Notes: generated by a model from the sequence alone, not told the origin. A stretch of 64,000 bases of DNA from Thermoflavifilum thermophilum (GCF_900116565.1 NZ_FPCJ01000001.1:682001-746000); one strand, 5' to 3'. Counted from the stretch's first letter, positions 42,991 through 53,508 are shown. Made by a program: numbers and translations.

Positions 42991-45873
42991 ATGGAGTACG
43001 CATTCAGGGATATTGAAAAAAAATGGCAGACCTATTGGGAAACGCATCAAACGTATCGGGTAGAAAACGATATCCGTAGGCCCAAGTACTATGTGCTGGA
43101 TATGTTTCCTTATCCCAGCGGAGCCGGCTTGCATGTGGGTCATCCCCTGGGTTATATTGCTTCTGATATTTACGCACGTTTCAAACGCCTCCAGGGCTAT
43201 AACGTACTCCATCCCATGGGCTGGGATGCCTTTGGTTTGCCGGCCGAACAATATGCTATTGAAACCGGCCAGCATCCTGCCATCACAACCCGGAAAAATA
43301 TCGAAACCTTCAAACGCCAGCTTAAACAAATTGGCTTTTGTTACGACTGGAATCGGGAAATCAATACTTCTGATCCGAAATATTACCGTTGGACCCAGTG
43401 GATCTTTCTGCAACTGTTCAAAAGCTGGTTTAACCGCCAAACCCAAAAGGCTGAGCCCATTGAAAACCTGATAGCCATTTTTGAACGGGAAGGAAATCAG
43501 CACCACGAATGCCCGGGTGATCCCTCCATTCATTTTACAGCCGATGCATGGAAACAGTTTTCTGAAAAGGAAAAAGAAGATATCCTGATGCATTATCGGC
43601 TGGCTTATTGCGGCTGGGGTGAAGTAAACTGGTGCGAAGCTTTGGGTACTGTGTTGGCCAATGATGAGGTTGTGAACGGCGTCAGCGAGCGTGGAGGCTA
43701 TCCGGTTGTCAAAAAAAGGTTGCGGCAATGGTATCTCCGCATCACGGAATATGCCGACCGGCTGCTGGAAGGCCTTCAGCATATCGGGTTCAGCGAGGCC
43801 ATGAAAGAAATGCAAACCAACTGGATCGGCAAAAGCTACGGAGCTAACATCCTGTTTCCCGTACAGGGAAAAGATATTCAGATAGAAGTGTTTACAACCC
43901 GCCCGGATACCATTTTTGGAGTGGATTTCTTAGTGCTGGCACCCGAGCATCCGCTGGTTGAAACACTTACCACTGCCGAACATCAGGCTGAAGTACAGGC
44001 TTATCTGGAATATACCCGCAGCCGCAACGAACGCGAGCGCATGGCCGAAAAGCGCATCACCGGCTGCTTTACCGGTAGCTATGCCCTGCATCCGTTTTCC
44101 CGTAAACCTTTACCCATCTGGATATCGGAATATGTACTGGCCGGCTATGGCACAGGAGCTATCATGGCCGTTCCCTGCGGCGATGAAAGAGACCATCGCT
44201 TTGCTAAACATTTTCAGTTGCCTATCACCAACATTCTGGGCACTGCTTACGACGGAAAGCAGGCTAACCCCACCAAAGATGCCATCCTGGAAAACAGTGA
44301 TTTCCTGAATGGCATGCGCATGCGCGATGCTATTGAAGTGGTGATACAGAAACTGGAAGAAGAAGGATTGGGTAAACGAAAGGTGAACTACAAGATGCGC
44401 GATGCAGCATTCAGCCGCCAGCGCTACTGGGGCGAGCCCTTCCCCATCGTATGGGATAATGGTATTGCCCGCCCGTTGCCAGAATCTGCATTGCCCCTGG
44501 AACTGCCCTATGTGGAAAACTACCGCCCGGGCCCCGAAGGCCAGGGCCCCCTCGCCAATTTGCCTGAATGGACATCTCGCGGACTGGAAACCAACACCAT
44601 GCCCGGCTATGCCGGCTCATCCTGGTATTTCCTGCGGTACATGGACCCGCACAATGAACAAGAATTCTGCAGCCGCGAAGCCAGCCAATACTGGGGACAG
44701 GTGGATGTGTATGTAGGAGGTACCGAACATGCCGTGGGACACCTGCTTTATTCCCGCATGTGGACGAAATTCCTATACGATCGGGGCTATATACCCTTCG
44801 ACGAACCGTACAAAAAGCTTATCAACCAGGGCATGATCCAGGGCAGTTCTCGCTTTGTGTATCGCCTGGATACGGAAAATCATTTATCGCAACCCATTTT
44901 TCTTTCCCTGAGCTATTATGAAAAATGGCAACAGGGCAATCTTCCCGCACACGCACTCATCCAGGCCTTGCAGCCTGCCTTGCCCCATATCAGCATTCCT
45001 GAATCGTTTAAACTATCGCCTCTGCATGTGGATATCCATCTGGTCAATGGTGTAACCTTGCAGATTGACGGTTTCCGCCGCTGGAAACCCGAATATGCAA
45101 AAGCCATCCTGCTATGCGAAGATGGGCTTAACATACCTGAATCCGAAGCATTCCGGGCCCAGAACTATACCTGCGGATCGGAAGTGGAAAAAATGTCTAA
45201 ATCCAAATACAACACGGTTAATCCGGATGAAGTGGTAGAACAATACGGTGCCGATACATTCCGGATGTATGAAATGTTTCTCGGCCCCATCGAGCAAAGC
45301 AAACCCTGGGATACCCAGGGCATTGAAGGCGTGCATCGGTTTCTGAAAAAACTCTGGCGACTGTTTTTTGATGAAAAAGGCAACTGGCTGATTGAAGACC
45401 GGCAACCCACTGCTGAAGAACTGCGTGTACTGCACAGGACCATCAAAAAAGTTACAGAAGATACGGAGCGTTTTTCTTTCAATACGGCTGTCAGCCAGTT
45501 CATGATTTGTGTGAATACGCTCACCGATCTCAATTGTCATGCACGCGCTATACTGGAACCCCTGCTGATTTTGCTGTGCCCCTATGCCCCGCATATCAGC
45601 GAAGAACTCTGGCATCAGCTGGGACATGGCGATTCCGTTACAGCTGCACCGCTACCGGCTTACGAAGAAAAATTCCTCGTCGACACAATGCTCAACTATC
45701 CGATAGCCATCAACGGGAAAACCCGTACCCAGCTTCAATTTCCGGCTGATGCATCGGAAGATGTCATCCGTCAGGAGGTATTGCAGCACCCCGTTGTGCA
45801 GAAATGGATTGAAGGGAAAGCCGTGAAAAAAGTAATCGTGGTAAAAGGCCGAATGATAAATGTGGTAGCCTGA
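42991..45873 (+). CDS. leuS: Leucine--tRNA ligase
   Basis: Class I synthetase of 960 residues. The catalytic HIGH motif reads HVGHPLGY (residues about 48-55) after FPYPSGAGL; the CP1 editing domain has [19 protein letters not shown] and the [15 protein letters not shown] segment; the KMSKS motif is [15 protein letters not shown]. The region before KMSKS carries an insert of about 100 residues ([11 protein letters not shown] to the [12 protein letters not shown] region) that I recall as usual in Bacteroidota LeuRS. The anticodon-binding and C-terminal domains complete the protein. ruvB follows by 35 bases. Confidence 0.98.
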   Translation: MEYAFRDIEKKWQTYWETHQTYRVENDIRRPKYYVLDMFPYPSGAGLHVGHPLGYIASDIYARFKRLQGYNVLHPMGWDAFGLPAEQYAIETGQHPAITTRKNIETFKRQLKQIGFCYDWNREINTSDPKYYRWTQWIFLQLFKSWFNRQTQKAEPIENLIAIFEREGNQHHECPGDPSIHFTADAWKQFSEKEKEDILMHYRLAYCGWGEVNWCEALGTVLANDEVVNGVSERGGYPVVKKRLRQWYLRITEYADRLLEGLQHIGFSEAMKEMQTNWIGKSYGANILFPVQGKDIQIEVFTTRPDTIFGVDFLVLAPEHPLVETLTTAEHQAEVQAYLEYTRSRNERERMAEKRITGCFTGSYALHPFSRKPLPIWISEYVLAGYGTGAIMAVPCGDERDHRFAKHFQLPITNILGTAYDGKQANPTKDAILENSDFLNGMRMRDAIEVVIQKLEEEGLGKRKVNYKMRDAAFSRQRYWGEPFPIVWDNGIARPLPESALPLELPYVENYRPGPEGQGPLANLPEWTSRGLETNTMPGYAGSSWYFLRYMDPHNEQEFCSREASQYWGQVDVYVGGTEHAVGHLLYSRMWTKFLYDRGYIPFDEPYKKLINQGMIQGSSRFVYRLDTENHLSQPIFLSLSYYEKWQQGNLPAHALIQALQPALPHISIPESFKLSPLHVDIHLVNGVTLQIDGFRRWKPEYAKAILLCEDGLNIPESEAFRAQNYTCGSEVEKMSKSKYNTVNPDEVVEQYGADTFRMYEMFLGPIEQSKPWDTQGIEGVHRFLKKLWRLFFDEKGNWLIEDRQPTAEELRVLHRTIKKVTEDTERFSFNTAVSQFMICVNTLTDLNCHARAILEPLLILLCPYAPHISEELWHQLGHGDSVTAAPLPAYEEKFLVDTMLNYPIAINGKTRTQLQFPADASEDVIRQEVLQHPVVQKWIEGKAVKKVIVVKGRMINVVA

Positions 45874-45908
45874 TCTGCAAGGCCATTCAGAATCTGTATT
45901 TTTGTGAT

Positions 45909-46961
45909 ATGGATGCATTCCCGCCCGGAACCGATTTCCGCTTGCTTAACACGGCTGATCGTGAATTTGAAAATCACGTCAGGCCACAGGCGATGGATGA
46001 ATTTCTGGGGCAGCCTGCCATTGCAGATAACCTGCGTATTTTCATTCAGGCAGCCAAAATGCGGGGCGAAGCACTGGATCATATTTTGTTTCATGGCCCG
46101 CCCGGCTTGGGCAAAACCACGCTTTCCCGCATCGTAGCCCGGGAGATGGGAGTGAAAATCCGGGAGACCTCAGGCCCGGTTATTGAAAAACCGGCTGATC
46201 TGGCCGGATTGCTGACCAGCCTGGAAGCGGGCGATATTCTATTTATTGATGAAATTCACCGGCTGAGCAATGTGGTGGAAGAGTATTTGTATTCTGCCAT
46301 GGAAGACTACCGCATTGATATCCTGATTGATTCCGGCCCGCATGCCCGATCTATTCAGCTCAGCCTGCAACCCTTTACCCTGATCGGAGCCACTACCCGC
46401 TCCGGATTGCTTACAGCCCCCCTACTGTCTCGCTTTGGCATGCGTTTCCGGCTTTCCTACTACACATCAGATGTTTTGCAACAAATTATCATCCGTTCTG
46501 CAAAACTTTTGCAGGTACCCATCACACCCGAAGCTGCCATGGAACTGGCTCGCCGCAGTCGCGGCACACCGCGTATTGCCAATGCCCTGCTGCGCCGCAT
46601 GCGTGATTTCGCCCAGGTCATCGGCAACGGATGTATTGACGAAGCCATCGTACGCAAAGGCCTGGAAGCCCTGCAAGTGGATGAATACGGGCTCGATGAA
46701 ATGGATAACCGCATCCTTACCACCATCATAGATAAGTTCAAAGGCGGCCCTGTAGGTATCAACACCATCGCTACCGCCGTAGGCGAGGAACCTGGTACCA
46801 TCGAAGAAGTGTATGAACCCTTTTTAATCCAGGAAGGATTTATACATCGTACCCCTCGCGGACGCGAGGCAACCGACAAAGCTTACCGCCACCTGGGCAG
46901 AAAACGAATGGACAACGGAAACTCGCTCCAGCTGAGCATCCCCCTCGACGATCCGAACTAA
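45909..46961 (+). CDS. ruvB: Holliday junction branch-migration helicase RuvB
   Basis: A 350-residue AAA+ motor that drives RuvA-bound junctions. It shows [11 protein letters not shown], Walker [11 protein letters not shown], Walker [13 protein letters not shown], sensor 1 GATTRSG, the arginine finger region [12 protein letters not shown], and the C-terminal winged helix ([13 protein letters not shown]). The family-typical beta-hairpin that contacts RuvA is in [16 protein letters not shown]. It converges on the response regulator with a 4-base overlap. ruvC lies about 3 kb away; ruvA is not in the window. Confidence 0.98.
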   Translation: MDAFPPGTDFRLLNTADREFENHVRPQAMDEFLGQPAIADNLRIFIQAAKMRGEALDHILFHGPPGLGKTTLSRIVAREMGVKIRETSGPVIEKPADLAGLLTSLEAGDILFIDEIHRLSNVVEEYLYSAMEDYRIDILIDSGPHARSIQLSLQPFTLIGATTRSGLLTAPLLSRFGMRFRLSYYTSDVLQQIIIRSAKLLQVPITPEAAMELARRSRGTPRIANALLRRMRDFAQVIGNGCIDEAIVRKGLEALQVDEYGLDEMDNRILTTIIDKFKGGPVGINTIATAVGEEPGTIEEVYEPFLIQEGFIHRTPRGREATDKAYRHLGRKRMDNGNSLQLSIPLDDPN

Positions 46962-47674
46962 GATACATTTTTGGGCGTGCGTACCACCAGCCTGAAGCCA
47001 TTGCCGTGGATATTCACAATCTCCACATTGGGGTCTTCACGCAGGTATTTCCGGAGCTTAGCAATGTACACATCCATGCTGCGCCCATTGAAATAGGTAT
47101 CACTGCCCCAGATTTTTTTCAACGCAATCTCACGGGGCAACAAATCATTCATGTGCTCACACAACATTTTCAGCAGCTCATTTTCCTTGGGAGAAAGGGT
47201 ATGCGATTGTTCCCCACGCTCCAGGGTACGCAGCCTGGCATTGAAATGAAAACTGCCAATATCAAATTCAACGGGCTCACTCTCCTTATTGTTCAGCTCC
47301 TGGTTTCGCTTCAGTATAGCGCGGATTTTCATCAACAATACTTCACTATCAAAAGGCTTGGTGATGTAATCATCGGCGCCGAGCTTATAGCCTTTGATGA
47401 TATCTTCCTTCATGTTTTTGGCCGAGATGAAAAAAAGCGGAATATCCGGATCCACATCCCGTATTTCTTCGGCAAGGGTAAATCCATCCATGTTCGGCAT
47501 CATAATGTCGATTAGACACAGATCAAATTTTTCGCGCCTGAATGCCGCCAATGCCAGGATGCCATCCCGCGCAAGCTCTACCTGAAATTCATTTAATTCC
47601 AGATAATTCTTCAACAACATGCCCAGATTGGAATCATCCTCGGCCAGGAGGATTTTGGGTTTACGTTCTTCCAT
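46958..47674 (-). CDS. OmpR-family response regulator without adjacent kinase
   Basis: A 238-residue regulator from ATG 47674 (the longer frame starts with TTG). The receiver domain has Asp13/Asp14, phospho-acceptor Asp56 in [13 protein letters not shown] and Lys106 in YITKPF. A winged-helix DNA-binding domain follows ([44 protein letters not shown]). It resembles the Bacteroidota RprY type. No histidine kinase lies beside it, so either it is an orphan or its kinase is elsewhere; the kinase at 50.4 kb has its own regulator. Confidence 0.93.
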   Translation of the reverse strand: MEERKPKILLAEDDSNLGMLLKNYLELNEFQVELARDGILALAAFRREKFDLCLIDIMMPNMDGFTLAEEIRDVDPDIPLFFISAKNMKEDIIKGYKLGADDYITKPFDSEVLLMKIRAILKRNQELNNKESEPVEFDIGSFHFNARLRTLERGEQSHTLSPKENELLKMLCEHMNDLLPREIALKKIWGSDTYFNGRSMDVYIAKLRKYLREDPNVEIVNIHGNGFRLVVRTPKNVS

Positions 47675-47725
47675 ATCTGCAGGTTTTGAGTTTTTTACCA
47701 ATTTACAAACTTTTTAATGAAATCT

Positions 47726-48541
47726 TCAATTGGCTTTAATCAGTGAACTAAAAGGATAACGAATACCCCGGTATTCAATCATATCAGCTTTGATGCTTCC
47801 AACAATAATCGGACTTTCAATGCGTACCGGAATATGATTGGGATCATCGCTTACCCACACCACCATGCCTTCACCCCCCTTGAAAATGGTACCTTCTATC
47901 AGCAAAGGTTTGATTTTAATTGCGTTAAACTCACCAAAACGCGTTTGCACTTTTTCTTTTCCTAAATAGCGAATGTAGATGTTGTAAACTTTATTATCCA
48001 GAAACATGTCAAAATAAATTCTGTCTCCGGGATGATACTGATCATAGTTCAGATTGCGTGCAAAATATACGGCGCTCAATACGTCCTGTATGCAGTTGGG
48101 CACACTATACACACCCTTCAGGGTAGTAGCTGTATGTTCCTGTTGATCAAAATTCACCAGTTCGTATTTCCGATAGCCTCCTTCATGAATGTTTCTGATA
48201 AATTTCAAAGGCAATAAGGTAGCCGTGTCAATATAACTTTCATACCGATCTCTTACCTTGTAAAACCAATCGTAAGATCGATAAGTTTTGCCATCACCTA
48301 CAACATGAAACACTGGCCTGCCTTTGAGTTTTTCCAGCGATACGGTAAAACTAACCTCTCCTGCTCCCACATAGATTCCCGCAAGCGTGTAGAACACTTC
48401 ATAGGTAATTTTCTCGCCTGCCATAAAGCTGGTATTATCAATATTGCAAAAGCCTTGTGCAAATGCAGAGAGCTGAAACATCAGGCATGTACTGCTGATG
48501 CAAAAATTGCGTATCAAAAAACGTAAACCTGATCCATACAT
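47726..48541 (-). CDS. DUF3108 secreted protein
   Basis: About 271 residues from ATG 48541. YGSGLRFLIRNF followed by a hydrophobic stretch and SAFAQG is a signal peptide, so the longer frame to 48604, which adds 21 polar residues, is rejected. The mature part has the DUF3108 pattern: FMAGEKITYEVFYTLAGIYVGAGEV, KTYRSYDWFYKVRDRYESYID, YFDMFLDNKVYNIYIRYLGKE and a late GMVVWVSDDPNHIPVRIESPI. These proteins are beta-rich, outer-membrane- or periplasm-located, of unknown function. Two Cys follow the cleavage site region (CNIDN), of which none fits a lipobox. Confidence 0.83.
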   Translation of the reverse strand: MYGSGLRFLIRNFCISSTCLMFQLSAFAQGFCNIDNTSFMAGEKITYEVFYTLAGIYVGAGEVSFTVSLEKLKGRPVFHVVGDGKTYRSYDWFYKVRDRYESYIDTATLLPLKFIRNIHEGGYRKYELVNFDQQEHTATTLKGVYSVPNCIQDVLSAVYFARNLNYDQYHPGDRIYFDMFLDNKVYNIYIRYLGKEKVQTRFGEFNAIKIKPLLIEGTIFKGGEGMVVWVSDDPNHIPVRIESPIIVGSIKADMIEYRGIRYPFSSLIKAN

Positions 48542-48693
48542 AAATTCATGTTTAATGCTTTTCCGTTCATTCCTACTGATTTCCTTTACACATAAATATG
48601 ACAATTAAGCCATTACAATTTAAATGCACAATTGTTTGTTTTTGAGAATATGCCACAATCTTCACCCAAATTTCACGTTCTCTTAACGCAGTT

Positions 48694-49677
48694 TTATGTT
48701 TTTCTGCGAATCATTTTCACTTTTAACCACAACATGCTGCCTACAATAGCAGGCAATATCAGATTAATCAGCCAGATCACAACCGCTGCACTCACAATTG
48801 CCAGGGTATTCAAAGTATAGGGACTTAAAAAATAGATGTTTAATTCACCTCTGATGCCGATTTCAGCAAGCGCCACCGTAGGTAGAAAAGCCATGATTAC
48901 ATAAATCAGACTGATGCTGAAGAAACCAGCAACCCATGGAACAGATGCGCCCAACAGCCGCAGCAGAGCAAGAAACTGTATGCTGAAAATCAAATAACGG
49001 ATTGCTGAAAGCACTACCAGTCGCAACAAAATGTTACCCGGAACCTTGCGAATGGCTTGTGCCGCCTTCATCAGAAAGCGAAACCGCCTGAAATAGGCAA
49101 AAAAAGCAACCATCAGATCTTTTCTGAAATAAAGGATACCCACCACGAGGCACACGCCACATAAGAGCACCCACAGGCTTTCCAGCCAGCGATTATGAGT
49201 CACAGTATGCAAACTACCCACCCAAACTTCATAACCCAATCCCAGGATGCCAAAACCAATGGTGATCATTAACTGACTCAGGCTGCTCAACACCATCACA
49301 CTCGCAGCTTCCAGCCGATGCTCAGGTTTTACCAGCATGATCCGGCCTGCATATTCCCCAATCCGGTTGGGAGTGTTGATGCCCAACGACACCCCTATCA
49401 GCACCGACTGCAGAGCACTGAAAAGTGAAACGGGCTGAAACTGATGCAGCAACAGTTGCCATTTCCGTGCCTCTATCAGCCAGTTGGGTACAACCATCAG
49501 CAGCAAAGCTATCAATATAACCAACCTGTGGCCTGAACCTACCTGCCTGATCTGCTCCAGGGCAAGCGACAAGTTTTGCTGGTGCTGCAGCTGGCGATAA
49601 ATCAGAAAGGAAAGCCCTGCAAAAAGCCCTACACTGATAAACGTATTGAGAATTATTTTGGTACTTTTGTTTGACAT
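48694..49677 (-). CDS. Flippase-like membrane protein (lysylphosphatidylglycerol synthase TM-like, UPF0104)
   Basis: A 327-residue protein with about eight hydrophobic helices and the family motifs LGINTPNRIGEYAGRI, VLSSLSQLMITIGFG and ALAEIGIRGELNIYF (the PxRLGE- and E-x-G-like motifs). It matches the membrane domain of MprF-type proteins (DUF2156-lacking, flippase-like). It is probably involved in lipid or precursor transfer across the inner membrane, but no catalytic domain is present. It diverges from ruvC. Confidence 0.88.
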   Translation of the reverse strand: MSNKSTKIILNTFISVGLFAGLSFLIYRQLQHQQNLSLALEQIRQVGSGHRLVILIALLLMVVPNWLIEARKWQLLLHQFQPVSLFSALQSVLIGVSLGINTPNRIGEYAGRIMLVKPEHRLEAASVMVLSSLSQLMITIGFGILGLGYEVWVGSLHTVTHNRWLESLWVLLCGVCLVVGILYFRKDLMVAFFAYFRRFRFLMKAAQAIRKVPGNILLRLVVLSAIRYLIFSIQFLALLRLLGASVPWVAGFFSISLIYVIMAFLPTVALAEIGIRGELNIYFLSPYTLNTLAIVSAAVVIWLINLILPAIVGSMLWLKVKMIRRKT

Positions 49678-49765
49678 ATAGGTTTCAGCATGGCGAACAT
49701 AGCTTATTCTCCGGATTTTGCAGCAATCATGCTATCATAAATCCATATACCACATCCACCCATCC

Positions 49766-50326
49766 ATGCATAAACAGCTTACCATATTAGGCATTGACCC
49801 AGGCACGGTGATCATGGGCTACAGTGTGATCTGGTGTCATTCAACCCGGGTACAGGTGCTTGACATGGGCGTGCTGAAATTGTCGCGACAAAAAGATCAT
49901 TATGAACGGCTGCAGCTGATTGATGAAAAGGTTACACAGCTAATTAAAACTTTCTCCCCGGGTGCTCTGGCTATCGAGTCGCCGTTTCAGGGAAAAAATA
50001 TCCAGAGTATGCTCAAGCTGGGAAGAGCACAGGGCGTGGCTATTGTGTGTGCCAGGCGTGCAGGATTGCGGGTAACCGAATATTCGCCTAAAAAGGTAAA
50101 ACAAGCTGTTACCGGCAATGGAAATGCAGGCAAGCAACAGGTATGGCTGATGCTCCGCCACCAGCTGCAATTGCCCCATGAACCAGAATATTACGATGCA
50201 ACCGATGCCCTGGCTGTGGCGCTGTGCCACTATTATGCCATACAGCAGCCGGTTTTGGCATCCACATCAGGGAAAAAGGCCTGGAAAGAGTTTCTGGCAC
50301 AGCATCCGGATCGGATCATCCCCTGA
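49766..50326 (+). CDS. ruvC: Holliday junction resolvase RuvC
   Basis: A 186-residue endonuclease that cuts junctions symmetrically in the RuvABC complex. The four acidic residues are Asp11 (GIDPGT), Glu71 (AIESPF), Asp144 and Asp147 (YYDATDALAVAL). The start at ATG 49766 is the family start; the longer frame adds 16 non-family residues. It is at the normal length plus a short basic tail. A 16-base tandem repeat lies between it and the kinase gene. Confidence 0.97.
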   Translation: MHKQLTILGIDPGTVIMGYSVIWCHSTRVQVLDMGVLKLSRQKDHYERLQLIDEKVTQLIKTFSPGALAIESPFQGKNIQSMLKLGRAQGVAIVCARRAGLRVTEYSPKKVKQAVTGNGNAGKQQVWLMLRHQLQLPHEPEYYDATDALAVALCHYYAIQQPVLASTSGKKAWKEFLAQHPDRIIP

Positions 50327-50348
50327 ATAAGAAAGACAACGGATATTA

Positions 50349-50386
50349 AAACATTATCCCTTACAAACATTATCCCTTACAAACAA
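50349..50386. repeat. Tandem 16-base repeat, 2.3 copies
   Basis: The unit AAACATTATCCCTTAC occurs at 50349-50364 and 50365-50380 without mismatch, then the start of a third copy (AAACAA). It lies between ruvC and the kinase gene, upstream of the kinase start. It could be a replication slip or a direct-repeat binding site. Confidence 0.9.
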
Positions 50387-50446
50387 TTACACTCTCTGCC
50401 TATGTTTGCATCAGCATTTTCCGCTGCTGTTTCATCTTTTATACAC

Positions 50447-51715
50447 ATGAAATCTTCCACATTACGCAAACTGGTAGTCGTAGGAGCACTGCTGATGACC
50501 TGCGTACTTGCCGCCCAGGTATACTGGCTGCAGAAAACCTATGCTCTTGAAGAAAAAGAATTCAATGTCAAGGTACACAGTGCCCTCAATGAAGTAGTGC
50601 AGCGTATCAGGCTTTCGCAACGCGATTCCACTCCTTTCATAGAAGCCGTCGAACAACCGGTACCCAACTTTTATATTGCTGATATCAAATATCGCATCAA
50701 CGGAGACAGCATTGAAAATTACCTGAAAAGAGCGCTGGAAGAAAACGATTTGTTTACCAGCTATCAGTTTGGTATTTATAATGCCACTACCCGAAAGTTT
50801 GAGCATGTGGAAACCGAATCTTTCAATCCGGAAGACAATCCCCGTATCCAGCCCTTTCCACCTGTGAATAAAAACGAAGATTATCTCGCCGTGATGTTTA
50901 CCAACAGAAGAAAATATATCATCAGTGAAATGAACTTCTGGATTTTTTCCACACTTGCCTTAATCATAGTTATTATTGCATTTGCCATCACTTTACTCAT
51001 TTTGCTGCGCCAGAAGCTGCTTTCCGAGATTCAAAAGGATTTTATCAACAATATGACCCATGAATTCCGCACACCTATTTCTACCATCCAGCTTTCAGCC
51101 GAAGTGCTAAAACAAGCTACACCAGTGAAACAGAATCCCCGTTTAATGAACTATGCCCGCATCATTGAACACGAATCCTCTCATCTGGAACAACAGGTGG
51201 AACGGGTTTTGCAAATCGCCCAAATTGAACGTGCTAATCCCCTGCTGCATATCGAAAAACTGGATGTACATGCTATCATACAAAGATGTGTAATGGATTT
51301 CGAATATAAGATTCAACAAAAATCGGGTCGGTTTGTTCTGGATTTGCAGGCCAACCAAACCTGCGTGGAGGCTGATGCGGTACATTTTACCAATATCCTG
51401 TTCAACCTGATTGACAATGCAATTAAATATTCCCCTTCGCCGGTTGTCACCCTGCACACATGGAATGATTCACAAAAAATTTACATTTCTGTACAGGACA
51501 ACGGAATCGGTATTCCCCGTCAATATCATAAATTGCTGTTTTCCCAGTTTTTCCGGGTACCCACCGGTAATGTTCACGAAGTAAAGGGCTTTGGACTGGG
51601 ATTAAACTATGTTAAATTATACACGCGAGCTTTTAAAGGACGGGTTTCTGTGGAAAGTGAGCCCGGAAAAGGAAGTAATTTTACCTTATCATTTCCCATT
51701 TGCAAAACATCCTGA
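50447..51715 (+). CDS. Sensor histidine kinase
   Basis: About 422 residues from ATG 50447; an ATG at 50402 would add 15 residues and is a real alternative. Two membrane helices (about 8-26 and 165-187) flank a periplasmic domain. HisKA follows with phospho-acceptor His205 in MTHEFRTP, then the HATPase domain with NILFNLIDNAIKYSP (N box), VQDNGIGI (G1) and GFGLGLNY (G2). It is followed after 5 bases by its regulator. This architecture matches the RprX-like kinases of Bacteroidota; the signal is unknown. Confidence 0.95.
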   Translation: MKSSTLRKLVVVGALLMTCVLAAQVYWLQKTYALEEKEFNVKVHSALNEVVQRIRLSQRDSTPFIEAVEQPVPNFYIADIKYRINGDSIENYLKRALEENDLFTSYQFGIYNATTRKFEHVETESFNPEDNPRIQPFPPVNKNEDYLAVMFTNRRKYIISEMNFWIFSTLALIIVIIAFAITLLILLRQKLLSEIQKDFINNMTHEFRTPISTIQLSAEVLKQATPVKQNPRLMNYARIIEHESSHLEQQVERVLQIAQIERANPLLHIEKLDVHAIIQRCVMDFEYKIQQKSGRFVLDLQANQTCVEADAVHFTNILFNLIDNAIKYSPSPVVTLHTWNDSQKIYISVQDNGIGIPRQYHKLLFSQFFRVPTGNVHEVKGFGLGLNYVKLYTRAFKGRVSVESEPGKGSNFTLSFPICKTS

Positions 51716-51720
51716 GAAAT

Positions 51721-52467
51721 ATGGAAAACAAGGCACGCATTCTGCTGATAGAAGATGATGTAAACCTTGGTTTCGTAATCAAGGATAATCTCACCGAAGC
51801 AGGCTACGATGTCGTCCATTGCACCGATGGTGAAAGTGGATGGCAATATTTTCAGAAGAAAAATTTTGATTTGATCTTGCTGGATATCATGATGCCCAAA
51901 AAAGATGGATTTTCTTTAGCCCGGCTGATCCGCAGTAAAAACGAAAAAGTGCCGTTGCTTTTCCTTACTGCCCGAACTCTGGAAGAAGATAAAATCACGG
52001 GATTTAAACTGGGAGCCGATGACTATGTAACCAAGCCCTTCAGCATGCAGGAGCTCCTGTTGCGTATTGAAGTGTTCCTACGCCGCACGCAGGCACTGAA
52101 TGCGGATAAAAATAAACAATATCAGATCGGCAATCTATTGTTCAACTATCCAGAGTTGTATATCAGCGGGCCTGACAATTATTTTCAAACCTTAACCCAG
52201 AAAGAAGCAGATCTGTTGAAATTTCTCTGCGAAAACCCCTACAAAACCCTGAAAAGAGAAGAAATTCTGCTGCATGTGTGGGGAAAAGATGATTATTTTC
52301 TGGGAAGAAGCATGGATGTATTTATCACAAAACTTCGCAAGCATTTCAGGCATGATCCCCGCATCCGATTGGAAACCATTCACGGCGTAGGTTTTAAATT
52401 CATGCCTCCCGAAACTTCGGGCATTGAAGCAAAGCCAGCTACGGTTAAAAAGAAAGATGGGCAATGA
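51721..52467 (+). CDS. OmpR-family response regulator, partner of upstream kinase
   Basis: A 248-residue regulator from ATG 51721 (the computed frame begins with TTG at 51700, inside the kinase gene). The receiver has Asp12/Asp13, phospho-acceptor Asp55 in LILLDIMMPKKDG and Lys105 in YVTKPF, followed by a winged helix (QKEADLLKFLCENPYKTLKREEILLHVWG, RSMDVFITKLRKHF). It follows the kinase by 5 bases, so the pair is a two-component system. Its last 23 bases overlap the HIT gene on the other strand. Confidence 0.96.
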   Translation: MENKARILLIEDDVNLGFVIKDNLTEAGYDVVHCTDGESGWQYFQKKNFDLILLDIMMPKKDGFSLARLIRSKNEKVPLLFLTARTLEEDKITGFKLGADDYVTKPFSMQELLLRIEVFLRRTQALNADKNKQYQIGNLLFNYPELYISGPDNYFQTLTQKEADLLKFLCENPYKTLKREEILLHVWGKDDYFLGRSMDVFITKLRKHFRHDPRIRLETIHGVGFKFMPPETSGIEAKPATVKKKDGQ

Positions 52468-52840
52468 TCTGTTGCTGAACCTGTTTCATTTCTTCCTCAC
52501 TCAGCTGCAGTTTGGGGCGTGTAAAATTCAGGTCATCAATCGTACGAATGGGCACCAGATGCAGGTGGGCATGAGGCACTTCCAGACCCACCACACTCAT
52601 CCCGATTCTTTCACAGGGAATCACCTGCCGGATGGCCCTGGCAATGGGCCTGGCAAACAATAATATCTGGCTCAGCTCTTCATCATTCATATCCAGAAAA
52701 TAGTCAACCTCCCGCTTGGGAATGACCAACGTATGGCCTTTAACGAGCGGATGAATATCCAGAAAAGCAAAAAACAAATCGTTTTCCGCAATCTTGTAAC
52801 ACGGAATTTCTCCTTTGATAATCCTTGAGAAAATAGTCAT
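52445..52840 (-). CDS. HIT-family hydrolase
   Basis: A 131-residue nucleotide hydrolase/transferase of the HIT (HINT-like) branch. The motif HAHLHLVPI carries the catalytic His triad; FSRIIKGEIPCYKIAENDLFFAFLDI and PLVKGHTLVIPKREV are family-typical. HINT proteins cleave adenosine phosphoramidates. It follows greA in the same direction, with a hairpin between, and its 3' end overlaps the response regulator. Confidence 0.95.
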   Translation of the reverse strand: MTIFSRIIKGEIPCYKIAENDLFFAFLDIHPLVKGHTLVIPKREVDYFLDMNDEELSQILLFARPIARAIRQVIPCERIGMSVVGLEVPHAHLHLVPIRTIDDLNFTRPKLQLSEEEMKQVQQQIIAHLSF

Positions 52841-52861
52841 AACACGAAAGATAAAAGAATA

Positions 52862-52887
52862 CCGCCAGAGATGCTCATCCCTGGCGG
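52862..52887 (-). terminator. Hairpin between greA and HIT genes
   Basis: CCGCCAG (52862-52868) pairs with CTGGCGG (52881-52887); inner GAT/ATC extends it. On the reverse strand it is followed by TATTCTTTTA, an imperfect T-tract, so termination would be partial. It lies between the greA stop and the HIT start. Confidence 0.45.
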
Positions 52888-52894
52888 ATAAGAG

Positions 52895-53368
52895 TTATAC
52901 TGAAATTTCGTCCACCCGCAACTTCATGATGCCGGAAGGCACTTGAATTTCGGCTATTTCACCCACTTTTTTACCCAGCAATCCCTTTCCGATAGGTGAA
53001 GCCACGGAAATCTTGCCAGCTTTCAAATCGGCCTCCTGCTCGGAAACGAGCCGATATACCATCGTTTTCTGGGTGGATAGATTGGTAATTTTTACCACGG
53101 AGAGGATAGACACTTTTGAAGTGTCAATATCTTTTTCATCCACGACACGGGCATTGGCAATGGCTTCTTCCAGCTGTGCAATACGGGCTTCATGATGCCC
53201 CTGAGCTTCTTTGGCAGCATCATATTCTGCGTTTTCCCGCAAATCACCTTTTTCACGGGCTTCCGCAATGGCGCGAGCTATTTCAGCGCGGCCCTTTGTG
53301 CGTAAGTAATTTAATTCTTCTTTCATCTGTTCCAGCGTTTCTCTGGTCACATAGTGCACACCACTCAT
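52895..53368 (-). CDS. greA: Transcription elongation factor GreA
   Basis: A 157-residue factor that rescues backtracked RNA polymerase by stimulating transcript cleavage. The N-terminal coiled coil has the acidic tip LRENAEYDAAKEAQ (Asp and Glu of the catalytic tip) and the C-terminal FKBP-like domain has SPIGKGLLGKKVGEIAEI. The standard length is met. A terminator from the upstream dehydrogenase gene isolates it, so it should have its own promoter, though no clear -7 element was found. Confidence 0.97.
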   Translation of the reverse strand: MSGVHYVTRETLEQMKEELNYLRTKGRAEIARAIAEAREKGDLRENAEYDAAKEAQGHHEARIAQLEEAIANARVVDEKDIDTSKVSILSVVKITNLSTQKTMVYRLVSEQEADLKAGKISVASPIGKGLLGKKVGEIAEIQVPSGIMKLRVDEISV

Positions 53369-53426
53369 AGGAAAAGAGTTTTGGCTGTTCGATAAAATTG
53401 TTGGGTAGTTAATTTTTTAGGTGCGT

Positions 53427-53463
53427 AAAAAAATCAACGCCTCTGTCCGGGAACAGAAGCGTT
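53427..53463 (-). terminator. Terminator of the hydroxyacid dehydrogenase gene
   Basis: On the reverse strand an 11-base-pair stem with one mismatch (53453-53463 with 53436-53446), loop of 6, followed by GA and seven T. It is 46 bases after the stop codon. Confidence 0.78.
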
Positions 53464-53508
53464 ATATGCAAATATACATTTTTTTTAAAACATAACACCC
53501 TTTCCGGA

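Noticed and set aside
42973-43815. 280-residue reverse frame opposite leuS
   Set aside because: It lies wholly antisense to the conserved catalytic part of leuS; the composition is that of a mirrored coding frame.
45897-45904. TATTTTTG directly before ruvB as a promoter
   Set aside because: It ends 4 bases before the start codon and has no -33 element; ruvB is more likely transcribed from leuS.
48687-48708. Short CGCAG/CTGCG inverted repeat at the end of the flippase-like gene as a terminator
   Set aside because: Only 5 base pairs and no T-tract on the transcribed side.
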